Shown here piece by piece: positions 1 through 12,200 of a stretch of 64,000 nt of DNA. The position numbers and the translations under genes are program-made. Under the pieces are notes generated by a model. The model made no database searches and had not been told where the DNA came from. It was given only the letters and a program-made list of their open reading frames with translations. Source of the stretch: Sabellastarte sp. h YS-2021 (Eukaryota > Annelida > Polychaeta > Sabellida > Sabellidae); the NCBI GenBank assembly GCA_964017235.1, contig OZ024935.1, positions 92,069,207 through 92,133,206 of the forward strand, in the 5' to 3' direction. Positions within the stretch are counted from its first letter, which is position 1. Each line of letters opens with the position of its first letter.

Positions 1-462
1 TCCTTTACTGAGGAATCCTTATTTTTTTCCTTAAATTTCTAGGTTAGTGTGTGACTACCTTTAATATGAAGGGGAGGTTTGGTGGTTTGATGTTTTAAAT
101 AAAATTGAGGAAAATGGTGAACTGGTATGATATTTGCACCTTTTTTGTCCATACTATATCATTTATATCACCGTACATCTTTCTTTGAAATTTATGGTAT
201 ATTTAGTTGATATTGTCATTAAACCCAATGAAAATGTATTTGATGTGTGTGTCACAATATCTGTACGACAAGTGGCTATTACCCTTATGTGGTATGCAAT
301 ACAAAAATCTTCAAAAGTTAGGTATTCACTTCTTAAAATATGAGATATCACCTTACAGGTTAACTTACCAAAGGAGATTTTTCACCTTCCTTAAATAACA
401 AGACCTTAAAAATGAAAATTTAGTGATTACGGCCCCTGGTCCTCTCTCTCCATGGGGTTCAG

Positions 463-1068
463 GTGGCAGGAGCCACCAGGGTACCATCCTTGATCTTTTT
501 CCTTAACTTGCTGCAATTGAATATCTGTGCATCTGACCAAGACCCACTTCAGCCAACATCTACCCAGAGGAATCTGTACAATTATTACAATTGTAATATT
601 CCTCCCAGATTTCTGGTTTTTTATGGAGAATTTTTTTCTGTCTGGTGTCCCAAGTACATGGGGTACATTCCATCTAGTTCTGATGTTCTCCTTGATTTTT
701 TCCAGACGTCAGGATTGGTAGGGAATGTCCAGTACTCTTTCTGGAATTCAGCAAGGATGACCTGGCAGATAACAGAAATGATTTACATATGGTGGTTCGG
801 CCAACCAGCCAGTGATACTATAAGGACATGTGTTTTTCTCATGCCTAATATGGCTTATAGGTTAGGGGTTTATGGATTATCCTGGTCCAATCTAGCCCTG
901 CAGAAAAGCACCCTGACCCAAAGTCAAATCAGGATCTTGATTCAGACAAGCCGGAATGAACTACATCCTTTCACGCTTTTTTCTGTTTTTTTTTGTCCCC
1001 TATCACCAACTCATCTAACCTGTCCTAGAGTCAGTTGTATGGTCTGCCCCAGTGGAACATCCGCATAA
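463..1068 (+). other. Long open frame, unidentified
   Basis: About 200 codons are open, preceded by a pyrimidine-rich tract and an AG (ggttcag), so this could be an internal exon or part of an old transposon. The translation is rich in aromatic residues and has no domain I recognise. There is no ATG near the start and no convincing donor at the end. An open frame this long is uncommon by chance here, but the T- and C-rich composition lowers stop frequency. Bases 1-460 upstream show only AT-rich sequence. Confidence 0.2.
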
Positions 1069-1374
1069 GATTTCTCACAGATTCCATAAGATTCATATGG
1101 GACTGTCAATGTCATCAGATGTATGACATATGCAAACATCTGTTTGGTCAAAGTTGACACATATCTTTATAGAGTGAATTTGTTTTGCTTTCTTCAATAT
1201 ATTTACCTTATACAAAATGTAAGCCCATAGCTAAAGGACTAATCACACTACATCGGTAATACGGACCAATTTTTGGTTTATATTAGGTGCATGAAAACAG
1301 ATAGGATCAAAGAGCAAGTGTCTACCACCTTACATATAGGTTCAGTTTTACCCCCACCAAGGAGGAATTATTTT

Positions 1375-1560
1375 CATAACCATTTGTCTGTATGTCAGTT
1401 TTTTGTGTTTATTAGCAGGATTACATAAATACCAGTGGTTGGACCTTCCAGAAAAAAGTCATAAGATGGGTGTTTTCCAGAGAAAAAAATAATCCTAATT
1501 TTTCCATTTACTTTTTGTTACATATGCCTTGGCGGAGGTGTGTGAATGCCCCTAATGCCC
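1375..1560 (-). repeat. Fragment of dispersed GGAGGTATTA-type repeat
   Basis: The order GAGGAATTATTTTCAT, CATTTGTCTGTATGTC, then TTAGCAGGATTA is the reverse complement of the 3' part of the repeat at 4198-4442. The same block recurs at 2188-2330. It is an old interspersed repeat and not coding. Confidence 0.5.
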
Positions 1561-1764
1561 CTGTTGTTATATACTGTTTGTAATCTGACACTACAATCTA
1601 CATTATTAATAGAGAATATCTTTTCAGAAATTTTGATCTGTCAATGATGAAGCTTCCATATTTGCCCTCTGCGCACTTCTGTCTCTTTTTTGGGTTTGTT
1701 TGTCTTTGCACGTAGCTCAAAGACAACACAACAGATCACAATCATATTTTCACCCAAGGTTGGA

Positions 1765-2109
1765 TTAACCAATGTTTCGGAACTCATAGAAGATTATCTG
1801 GATTGGAATTGCAAATTTAGAATTCTTCTTGTAATTGTTCTGCAAGGTTCCCTTGCATAACTCACAGGAGGTAAAAAGTTCGTTATTGTCAGAACCTGCT
1901 TGATTATTACTGTTTTGCCTGTTATTCAGTACCTCAACCGTATGGTTATATTTTTGGGACAGTAATTGGTTTGTCTGTCTGTTTGTATGGTTCAGTGATA
2001 ACTGCTCAAGTGATGAACATGTCTTTGTGATTTCTTTCTTGTGTAGATAGGACCGAAAGGAGGAAGTGATTAGATTTTGTTTAAGATCCGGATCATATTC
2101 TGGATTCAA
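1765..2109 (-). other. Open frame of about 114 codons, unidentified
   Basis: The translation is hydrophilic and rich in Asn, Gln, Ser and Lys, with one C-x2-C pair (CELC). An acceptor-like sequence (tttttgaatccag on the minus strand) lies at its 5' edge, so it might be an exon. The start used for the full length is TTG rather than ATG. I recognise no family, and no partner exon with matching phase was found nearby. Confidence 0.15.
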
Positions 2110-2187
2110 AAAATCTTAAATTTTGGAAATATACACAGGTAGAACTCCGGACTCAATCTTTTAAGTGTTTCTTATTGCCTTCACCAG

Positions 2188-2330
2188 AGAGGTATTATTT
2201 TTCATGACCGTGTGTTTGTCTGTTCGTCTGTATGTCCTTTTGTCTGTTAGTACGATTATACCAGCACTATTGGTTCGAACTTCCAGACCAAAATCAGAAG
2301 ATGCGTCTGGCCAAACTTAGAAAAAATAAA
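2188..2330 (-). repeat. Second fragment of GGAGGTATTA-type repeat
   Basis: Matches 1375-1560 in block order: GAGGTATTATTTTTCATGAC, repeated TGTCTG units, TTAGTACGATTATACCAG, then CTTCCAGA. Confidence 0.5.
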
Positions 2331-2726
2331 CATGAAAATCATTCCTCCTTAGAGAAGGTAACTATGATTTTTGAAATTTTCCATATGGTCTCATAATCTT
2401 CAAAGGAACAAACGTGTGTTCACGTTTTAAAGACACTGACTTATATAATGGGCAGTTGTTTACTGAAATGGATACATATTCCTATATATGTGTTTCATAT
2501 GTGTGTCATACCAAAACATGTTATGTGTGCACTGATTGACATATTTACCAAAGTACTGAGAACTGTAAATAAGATATGCCAATTGGAGACACTCTCAGTG
2601 GGATGATTCTGTTCTTGAGTTCAATCGGACAATATAAAATTGCTATTTTCTGGGAAGATTGGGGAGGGGGGTGACGGGGGCTGATGTTGCAATTGGCCAT
2701 TTTGACTTAGATTTTTAAAAAGTCAA

Positions 2727-2850
2727 AATAGGGGTTTTAGGGATTTCTGTCCAGTTTGACAACCAGTGTCATATTGGGAGAGGTCGCACAGAGGTGCCAG
2801 CCTGTGATTAGATGCCAAATTTACTATCCACTAGGGTATCTAGTACCTGT
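2727..2850 (-). repeat. tRNA-derived SINE, type C, diverged
   Basis: Type C elements, read on their own strand, begin GGTCCTCAGTGGCCTAGTGG and carry a box-B-like GGGTTCGAGTCCC about 70 nt on. They continue GGACCTGTCCCAATATGAC and end GACGTAAAACCCC. Here the body and a degraded head are visible in minus orientation. Confidence 0.55.
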
Positions 2851-3228
2851 GGTATCAGGCAAAGTACTGCAGGCATTAGTTGTTAACAGTTTCTGATGAT
2901 CTCGCCTACACACAAGAGCACTGAGTTACACATCTCAAACAGAGGCCAAATAATTTATGCACAAATGCAAGATGTCTTACTAATCAGCCTTAGCATATGC
3001 GTTCAGAATATATATTGCCATAGGTTCATGATCCTTATTGACTTAATTTTCCAACTGTTCAAAATTTCAGATACAAAAGTAGGTCACCTTTGAAATGATG
3101 CCATTTGCCCTCCCCCTCATTTGTATACATATATCACAATTACATGTGGCTTTGCCAGGACATGTGGGGAGACCTTGATCAAGCTACACAACATATATAT
3201 GTACATATTCTCACTGAAGAAGATAAAG

Positions 3229-6200
3229 ATGTCTATGAAAATCCTTTTTATTTTGATGTCAGTCCAGTATTGTTTTATGTTGGACCTGTCAAGCCAAAGG
3301 CATGGAACAGACAAACATGGAATATTAGACAGCTTCAGGAAGCATGTGTCAAAGAAGGTAAAGTTATCGTATCTAATGGTTTTGGAATATTTTCATTCTA
3401 AAAACTTGATTTTTTTCCATCATCTTTAAAATAAATTTGAAAACAAATAAACAAAAAAACATTGAAGAAAATATAATTTATATTTTGTAATAGAAATGAA
3501 GTGCTTTGATTGGACTTTATAGGGGATTCAATCACACAAAGGAGAAGAAAGACAGGCAATTATGATACATAATATTTGGAGTTTACCAAAATTTTTAAAA
3601 CATTTTAAGCAATACATGAAGCATTTGGAAGCTGTTAAATTACCTTTGTTATCAAACCCCAGTACACAGATTACACCAGAAACCTTTACTGTCTTGTTTA
3701 ACAAAGAGTATACACTATGGAAACGTAAAGTAAGTAACAAATCAAAAGAGCTACTACTTTGTAGTGTGTCAATGTGTAAACGAGAAGTAGTCCTCAACTA
3801 CTAGCTACTATATGACTATATGTACACATTTTAGTTGTTCCAAACTACTACTGTTATCAATTCTATGCAGACATCACACTGATTTACAACTAAACCCAAA
3901 TTTGCTGGAAGGCATTAGTATGTCATAGAAGATATGATGTTATCTAATATGACCTTTCAGTACAAGCCAACCACTTTGTATTAAATATCAAATGGCTACA
4001 ATGACTTTCACATGTTATGACCTTTGAGGTCAAAGTAAGGTTATATTTCTCCCTAAGTGAGGATTCCTAAGTAAGTTAATGATATCTAAATGTCATATTG
4101 TCATTGCAAAGTAGAAAACTAAAATGCTGTTCACTCATAAAGGTGACCAACTTTTAATAAGGGATGGGTAATGATTAGAAGTAAAGGATAATCTTATATC
4201 AAGAACACTCAGAGAGAGCGTACCTCTGCCAAGGCACGTATGACTTTTTACAAAAATCGGCCAGATAATAAGTAAATGAGGAAATCCGGATCTTTTGTTT
4301 GTATCCCGATTGGATTGGATTTCAGTTGGACAAAGACCCATAAGCTCACTTATACCATAAAAATCTGACCCGTAGTATGTGCATAATCCTGCTAACAAAC
4401 TAAAAACAAACAAATACACTGTCAGGAAATTAATACCTCCTTGGATGATGTATTAATATCTATGATTCAATAGAATAGATGTTGCAAATTAAGTATGAAT
4501 TGTGTACATCAACAAGAGAGCTAGTTGTTTAAATGGTTATGTAATTTCCTGTATTCAACAGGATGCCGGGCAAGATTTCACCATTAATGAGAAGAAGTCT
4601 TTGGCCAGGTACGGCTTTCTGAATGATCAAATATGTAATCTGTAGTGGCTCACTATTTTGACATGTAGTTCACCGAAGTTAAAGTAGGGGTTTTACATCC
4701 AGTTCAACAACCAGGGTCATATTTGGACAGGTCCTCAGCATTGCCTCTTGTGGGACTGGAACCCACAGAGATGACTGCCTATGATCAGATGATAAACTTG
4801 CTAACCTCTCGGCGACCGAGGACCTGTGACATGTAGTTGATGTAGCAGTTATCAAAATATTTTGTATGGTTTCATGTCTAATTATCTATTCGGTTGTTGC
4901 TAGTCACACCTTTCAGCACAGTATATTTGTAACAATATTGTGATGGGTAGTTAGAAGGGTGGAGGAAGCCAGTACACAGAGGGCGTACAGTCATATCAGG
5001 ACATGCTGCTAGTTACTCCATCACGTGACCTACAGGTGTAATTAAACAATTGACAAATGCTGAACCAGATAGCAGGCAAGATCAGTTTTGAACAATTTAT
5101 CATGTCCAGCCAGGACGACTTGGCTGCAGACACATAGGATATTTCATAGACCCATTTTGACATTGACCAAATGTAAAAAAAATGGTTTTAAGTCGAATTT
5201 AACAGCCTGGGTCATATTGGTGATAGGCCCTTAACATTTTCACCTGACCCACACAGAGGTGACAGATTGGGTTCAAGTAAATTTAGAAATGGGAATGTAT
5301 TAGGGGTGTCTTGTCTGTGAATCGAGAATGGGGTATTTAAGTGATTTGTAATACTCTGACAAGTATATATAACATATTGTTCTTAGTAATTGCACACTTA
5401 TGACATCTTGTTCCTGATTATTACATTCTGGTGACTAAACATCCATTGCCACTACACTTGTTTGCTTTTCTATATTTAAAAGCAGTGGAAACCACCTGAC
5501 TACCAAATCTGACGATGACAGTAAGTACTTGTAATAATACTGCAAAACATTCTGCACTTCTGTGACATTGCCAAAATACGTTTGCTCTTTCAAAACTAAC
5601 CAATTGTATTAATAAAATGGCAAATTCACCAAGACATTAGCTTTCCTTTCTGTAATGTGACCAATTAAACTAAGTATTAATCTCGACATTTTTAAATATT
5701 AATTCATGAAAGTGTTTTCTTATTTTTATCAAGTACTTCTGCGTTCTTTTTTGCATTAGTTAACTGTTCTTGCTCAGTGTTACCATCCAAAAAAGTCTTT
5801 CTATGTATCTTTTTTGTAAAAGATACCCATTTGGTGGTTTTGAAAAAGTAATGTGTAATTTAGCATTGATTTTGTTAGTTCATATTGTGGTCCTACAATA
5901 ATGGCTATACCGAGCTGTTCAGCTTCAAAGAAATGGCTGAAAAAAAAGTTTCTGCATTATGCCCAAACTTCAAACTTTTAAATAAGTCATTCAACTGTTA
6001 ATGCATCTTCTGTAGTTGAAATACTAAATTTAGGCTGGTAGTTTGAATGATCTTGTCAGCTTGTGACATTAGCACATCAAGTGGGCTTGGGTTTATTTGT
6101 TTATTTGCCGTGCCGGGAACCGAAACCCGCCCTCAGAGGTGGGAGGCGAGAGTGTTACCACTCTGCAACCGTGGCCCCAAGTGGGCCTGGGTGTTTCTTT

Positions 6201-9200
6201 ATTGCCAGATCTTGTATACACACTGAATTAAAGTACAGTAATACAAATAGTAACACCTTTTAAAGATCTTACACATTATATCATTGTGTAAACATTATAT
6301 TGGACTACACTGACTATTTGCTGGCCAACTTACCTCCCTTACTTCGAGGTTGTCGGAGTTGGATTTTGACCTTTTCATGACCTTGCTGGTCGTTTACCTA
6401 TGACCTTTCGGTTCAATTTCAGTATTGGCCTGGTATGGCTTAGTGTTGATTGGCAGGTTGATTTGGACAGACCTAATTTATTACAAGCAATGAACTCTAA
6501 AAGATCAGTTATATATTTCTGCCCAATCTCTCTGCCTTTCCTTTGCATTGTCCTGCTTGGCTTGACCTTTCTTTGACATCTAGGTTGGATTTGACCTTAA
6601 ATTCTTGCTACTTGGTAGCTCAGTTTGGCACGTTGCTTGGCCATCTTAGGTTATACATAAATAACAACACAAACCATGATAGATGTTTTACTATGTGCTT
6701 GTTTGAAAAATCGAGTAGTTTTACAAAGCTAAAAAATAAATTTTATATCTTATGTTCCTCTTTCTTCTCAACTTCCTGGGAACTGCATCTGTTGATGCAA
6801 CTTCTCGAGCTGAAATACTAAATTTAGCAGATAGGCTGGTAGTTTGAATGACATTGTCAGCTTGTAACATTAGCACATCAAGTGGACAGTTGCATTGTAT
6901 TATCCATTTCTATATAACTTCTGTAACAACCACTTCCCCTTCAGTTACTACCCTTAACATTTTTGACACAATTTTCAGCAAGTAGCAGAAGTCAATGTAT
7001 CCAGCATATAGCAGTAAAAAGTCCATTGGGACATTACATTTTTACAGTAACTCTATAAAATTAAAAGTAAATGGTGACATATCTAGCATTAGTGAGCTAT
7101 GTTTCTTACCTATGGCACCAACAAAAACTAAGGGCACCAATATTAGGGGAATTAATTAACATTTTCAATATACCTGTGTTATGTAAAAGATTTGATACCA
7201 GGTTTTTTTGTTCTTATAAGCTTTCCATAGACCCTAAGCATCCACAGAAATGACAGCTTTATATCACATCACAAATTTTTTTATAATGAGAGCAGTGTAC
7301 ATAACAAGGGGGTACAGTGGTGCAGTGGCAACACACTCACCTCCCACCTCTGAGACCTGTGGTTAATAGCCTCTACCCTATGTAGGAAAGTTGGTAGTTG
7401 CTTGCCGTCAGTTGGCAGTTTACAGTACAGCACCTTAACTAACTTTGTGCACTGGTTTCCTTTGCCCATAAAATTACCCGTCATGATGTGATATATACAG
7501 TGTGGAAAGCGACTTTAAAACCCAGCTAAATGTTCATTTTGACAGCGGTTTCACAAGAAGAGTTTGATGAAGCTATTGCCACCTTGACTGCCATGTATGA
7601 CATGCTGAGTATGCAGATGATGGGAGTGGTAGGGGATGTGGATGCAGTAACTACAGCTGTAGCAGAACTGCAGAGCCACACTGTCAAAAGATGTATGTAC
7701 TTTTCAATAAATTATGGGGAAGGTTCCACTGTAACAAATCTGACTTCTGACTCTCCCAGATTTACATTTGGGAGCTTGACTCAGGGAAATTACAAGGCTT
7801 CTCTTTTCATTTTTTCTGAACCTATACTTCTGCTTCTAGTTCTGTGAAATAAACCGAGCATTAGATAGGGCAGATAAGGTTGTTAGACAATTGCAGTTAA
7901 TGTTTTAGCTCTAAAATAGGCTGTTATATCTAGTAGCGGTGAAGCGCTGACATAACGTCCTATCGGCTTCCATTTGAAAATCTCAGGCATTTCTAACTTT
8001 GGCTTTGTACTCTTACAAATAAATATTGGTTACTTACAGTTTTAATATGTCTTGTATGTAGCAGTTATAATCCACATAATAATACCAATATGAAGGTGTT
8101 TTGTTTATGCTTCATTCAATGAAGGTAACGCAAATTTACTAACTGGCTACATTAGGGCTATAGAAGGGATTGAATATAATAGCAGAATATTGCAGTTGTA
8201 TTTTATAAACAGTGGATGTTTGGTTTTAGACCGTTAAAACTATTGATATTGAACGTAAAACCAGTGAGAATCCACGAATATTCTTTCTATTTAAAGAGTA
8301 TAAAGTCGAAGTTTGAAATGCCTGAGATTTTCAAATGGAAGCCGATAGGACGTTAGTATGCGGTAACGCAAATTTACTAACGGCCTACATTAGGGCTATT
8401 AATGTTTGTGTCATTGCGACGCAACTGTATGTATTTCTTCACAATATTTTGATTGAATATCATAGTCATCAGAGTGCATGATGTTATATCATAATAGTAG
8501 TTGACGAAAGCAGTGTACAGGGTTCAGTGCCCTTGTGGTTTACAAGTATTTCAATTTAATCACTTGTCTCTCATTTCTAATGGCATATGTTCGAACCCAG
8601 CTGATGCCAGGCAGTTAGATTTAGTGAGAGGCCCAGTTAAATCTGTTAAACCCAACAATTTACTTTTAAGCAGTGTATATTGGCCTGGTGACACAGTGGT
8701 AACACACTGGCCATCTGCCTCTGAGATCTGAGTTCAAATCCCCACCTGACCTCATGTGGGAAGCCTGGTAGTTTGCTTTGCTATTGATTGACAGTTTGTA
8801 GTACAAAACCTTGACCAAATATATATACTGGTTCCCCCTACCTTCCGACTACTGGTCACAATGTAAACTGATAAGGTACAAGGCGTAACGTCAAACACTA
8901 AATAAATAAATAAACAAACATTAAAAAGAAAACCACAATGGTTTCACCAATTCCACACACAGTGTCTATATTTGTTCTGAATATATATATACAGCAATAA
9001 ATATTCCTAAATATATACATATTCCCAGAAGCCACGAGGAATTCTAGGAATAAAAAAAAACACTCAGTTTTTAATTTGTTACACTTTGTATATTATGACA
9101 TTGTCATGTGTAATATTATAGATATTACTTGTTCCCGAAACTGTCATTTGTCTATGTGGTGTAGCTTGACCAGTTCCAATCTGATCACTGAAGTTAAGCA

Positions 9201-12200
9201 ATATTGGGCTTTGATGGTACTTGGATGGGTGACAATCTGAGTTCTGGGTCAGGTATGGGCAGACACATCGCGACTTTGATGATTGGGCTTAGTTAATACT
9301 TGGATGGTTTACCATCTGAGTTCCGGGCCATGTACGGTTGGATACATAGTGGCTAGGATGATCACTTAAATGGTGGTCCCATCACAATAAAACCAAGAGA
9401 AGGTACTAGATGCAACGTTAAATCAATCAATCAATCACCTCTATGGGAGTTAAATTGAGTTCAGTTCGTGATAATTGGTGAAATTCATCTTGGGCGTGTT
9501 TTGAAATGATCTTGGCTGTTAAACATTACATCAAAACTACAGTGGAAATGCACTTGCTTCCCACGTCTGAGGTCAGCAATTCATACCCCGGACCTTATTT
9601 GGGAAAGTTGGTAGTTGCTTATAGATGGTCGGCAGTTTACAGTACACAACCTTGACCAACTGTAGGTGCTGGTTTCCTCTGCCCATAAAACTACCTGTTG
9701 TGATATGACCTGCACTGTGTTGAAAGCGACATAAAACCCCAAATATAAATAAATGAATTAATGAGTCTATATACTATTCTTATTCAGGTGAAACAGGAAT
9801 GCGAAACCTCTACTGCGAGTATGACTGCTGTTACTTAGATTTTGGATCAGAGTGTATTCAGAGGTTAATTTGGACTGACATGTTTCCGGTTCACACAACT
9901 TTCAGTCAAGCATTTGATGTTGCTCCAGTTGTCATGGTGTCAGTCAGCATTAATTTCCAAACGATGAGTATGTTCATTTATGTATTGTTCAAATACTGTA
10001 AGCATACTGTTATAATTGGACTCTTATAGTGCTTAATCACCCCTTATGGAAGGGGATTGAAAGGCACAGAACACTGTGCATAGATAATTCTCCATACATA
10101 TTTTGACATATACATGTCAATGAAGACACGCTGATTGGTTTGAATTGTAATATGGGTATAAGTGTATAATTTTACATTTGAATATATTTCAAATTTGTAT
10201 CCCTGTTATATTTGTTATACAGGGTATCTTTATTGTACTTTTAGTGGCAAGATTGTAATTTACAAGGTATTGAGTATTGTGCTATTGATTTTTTTCTAAA
10301 TATAATGTAATTTCACTTTTGATATTTGCTTAAAGATATTATTTTACCAACACAAAGGTACTAGGCGCGACGTGATAAACTAAATAAATGAAGTTTTATA
10401 TAATGCTACAACATATGGACTATTGTCCTTTGAAATTCCCACCTCTTTAGAATAATTCTTGGAAAGTTTTTGAGTATCCTGTTTGACCAAAGTTGGGCCA
10501 AAGGTCAAAGTTGGGGTTTTACGTCCCGTTCAACAGCCAGGGTCATATTGGGACAGGTCCTCAGAATTGCCACTTGTGGGACTCGAACCCACAGAGGTGA
10601 CAGCCTATGATTAGATGCCAAACTTGCTAACCACTAGGCCACTGAGGACCTTCTGAGTATCCTGTTTGAGGATACTTATTTATTTGAATGATGGACCACT
10701 CAGACCTTCACCAACTCGGCCCCGCGAACTCAGACCCGTTCTGATGCAAACTTGGCCTCTTCTAAAACTCATCCCCGCCAAGTTGATCCTTTTTTCATAT
10801 CTATTAATTATGCATGCAGCATATTGATAATGTATTATGTCTTTTAAGAGACAAATTTGCATGGAAATAGTTGGTAAAAGGTAGTATTTTACAAATTATG
10901 GCAACATTATTTAAGCTGTTACCAATGGTATTTGTATAAAACACTCTTGTGTATATCAGTCCAACTATGTAAGCCTGATTCAAGGTCATGTCACACCATT
11001 ATATCCATGACTAAATCTGCGAACAGTGATACCTAGATTATTAAAATCCATTATAAACAGAGATTTTTTATACCAAGTTGAATTTCTAAAATAATTGGGT
11101 TGAGTTTGCATACACAGGCCCGAGTTGGCTGGGGCCGAGTTGGTGAAAGGCTGAGTTGATCAGTTTCTGTTCAATTGTTCTGCACACAAGCGACCATAGT
11201 GGTGCAGTGGTACCACACTCACCTTCCATTTCTGAGATCAGAGTTTGAATCCTCATCTAGCTTTATGTGGAGAAAGCTGGAAGTTGCTTACCATTGGTCA
11301 GCGGTTTACAGTACTGAACCTTAACCAACTTTATTTACTGGTTTCATCTGCCCTTCTACCTGCCTATTTATAATATAACCTGTAAGGTATAAGATCTAAA
11401 TAAGGGGGGCATGGTGGTGCAGTGTAACACATTCACCTCCCACCTCTGAGGTCAGCGGTTCAAATCCTGGACCTTATGTGGGAAAGTTGGTAGTTGCTTA
11501 ATGCTGGTCGGCATTTTATAGTACAGAGCCTTGACCGACTGTATGTACTGGTTTTCCACAAAACTACCCATCGTGATATGACCTGTACAGTGTTAAAAGT
11601 GACGTAAAACTCCAAATAAATCAATAAATAGACGTAAATGTAATGGTGAAGAATTTAAATGAAACTGTTTAATCATTAATAATCTTTAAATTCCATAAAA
11701 GATGGGCAAAGTGCCCCAGTAAATTAACTCACATTGGACTTAATAGTAGAAATCAATAGTCACATAGCACACCGCCTCTAATAATAACCTGGGGGCCACG
11801 GTGGCAGAGTGGTAACACTCTCGCCTCCCACCTCTGAGGCCGGGGTTTGATTCACGGCACGGCCTTAAGTGGGAAAGCTGGTAGTTGCTTGCCGTTGGTT
11901 GGCAGTTTACAGTACAAAACCCTAACAAACTGTATGTACTGGTTTCCTCTGCCCTTCCAACTACCCGTCGTGATATGACCTGTACAGTGTTGAAAGCGAC
12001 GTAAAACCCCAAATAAATAGATAAACTAATAATAACCTCAACCAATCCCTACCTCTGTGAGATAGGCACCTCTCAGAAATAAACCCACTAATTGGTAACA
12101 AAGTAATATGTGTTAGTGTACAGTGACTTGTATAAGAGCTGCAGTCTTTGAACTAAAGAGACAGTGAATAGACAGTGGTTACATAGACAGAGAATAGACA

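Noticed and set aside
3105-3401. Open frame across lectin exon 1 in a different frame (98 codons)
   Set aside because: The frame starting at 3229 gives a signal peptide homologous to lectin copy 2 and ends in the phase needed by exon 2. The longer frame does neither.
3523-3729. Protein-like open segment between an AG and a GTAAGT
   Set aside because: It has no counterpart in the paralogous gene, and joining it would replace the signal peptide exon. It may be an unrelated cryptic exon, but nothing supports it beyond openness.
9155-9265. 5S rRNA gene
   Set aside because: Internal control region is recognisable but diverged, the first about 40 nt do not match, and a SINE tail follows.
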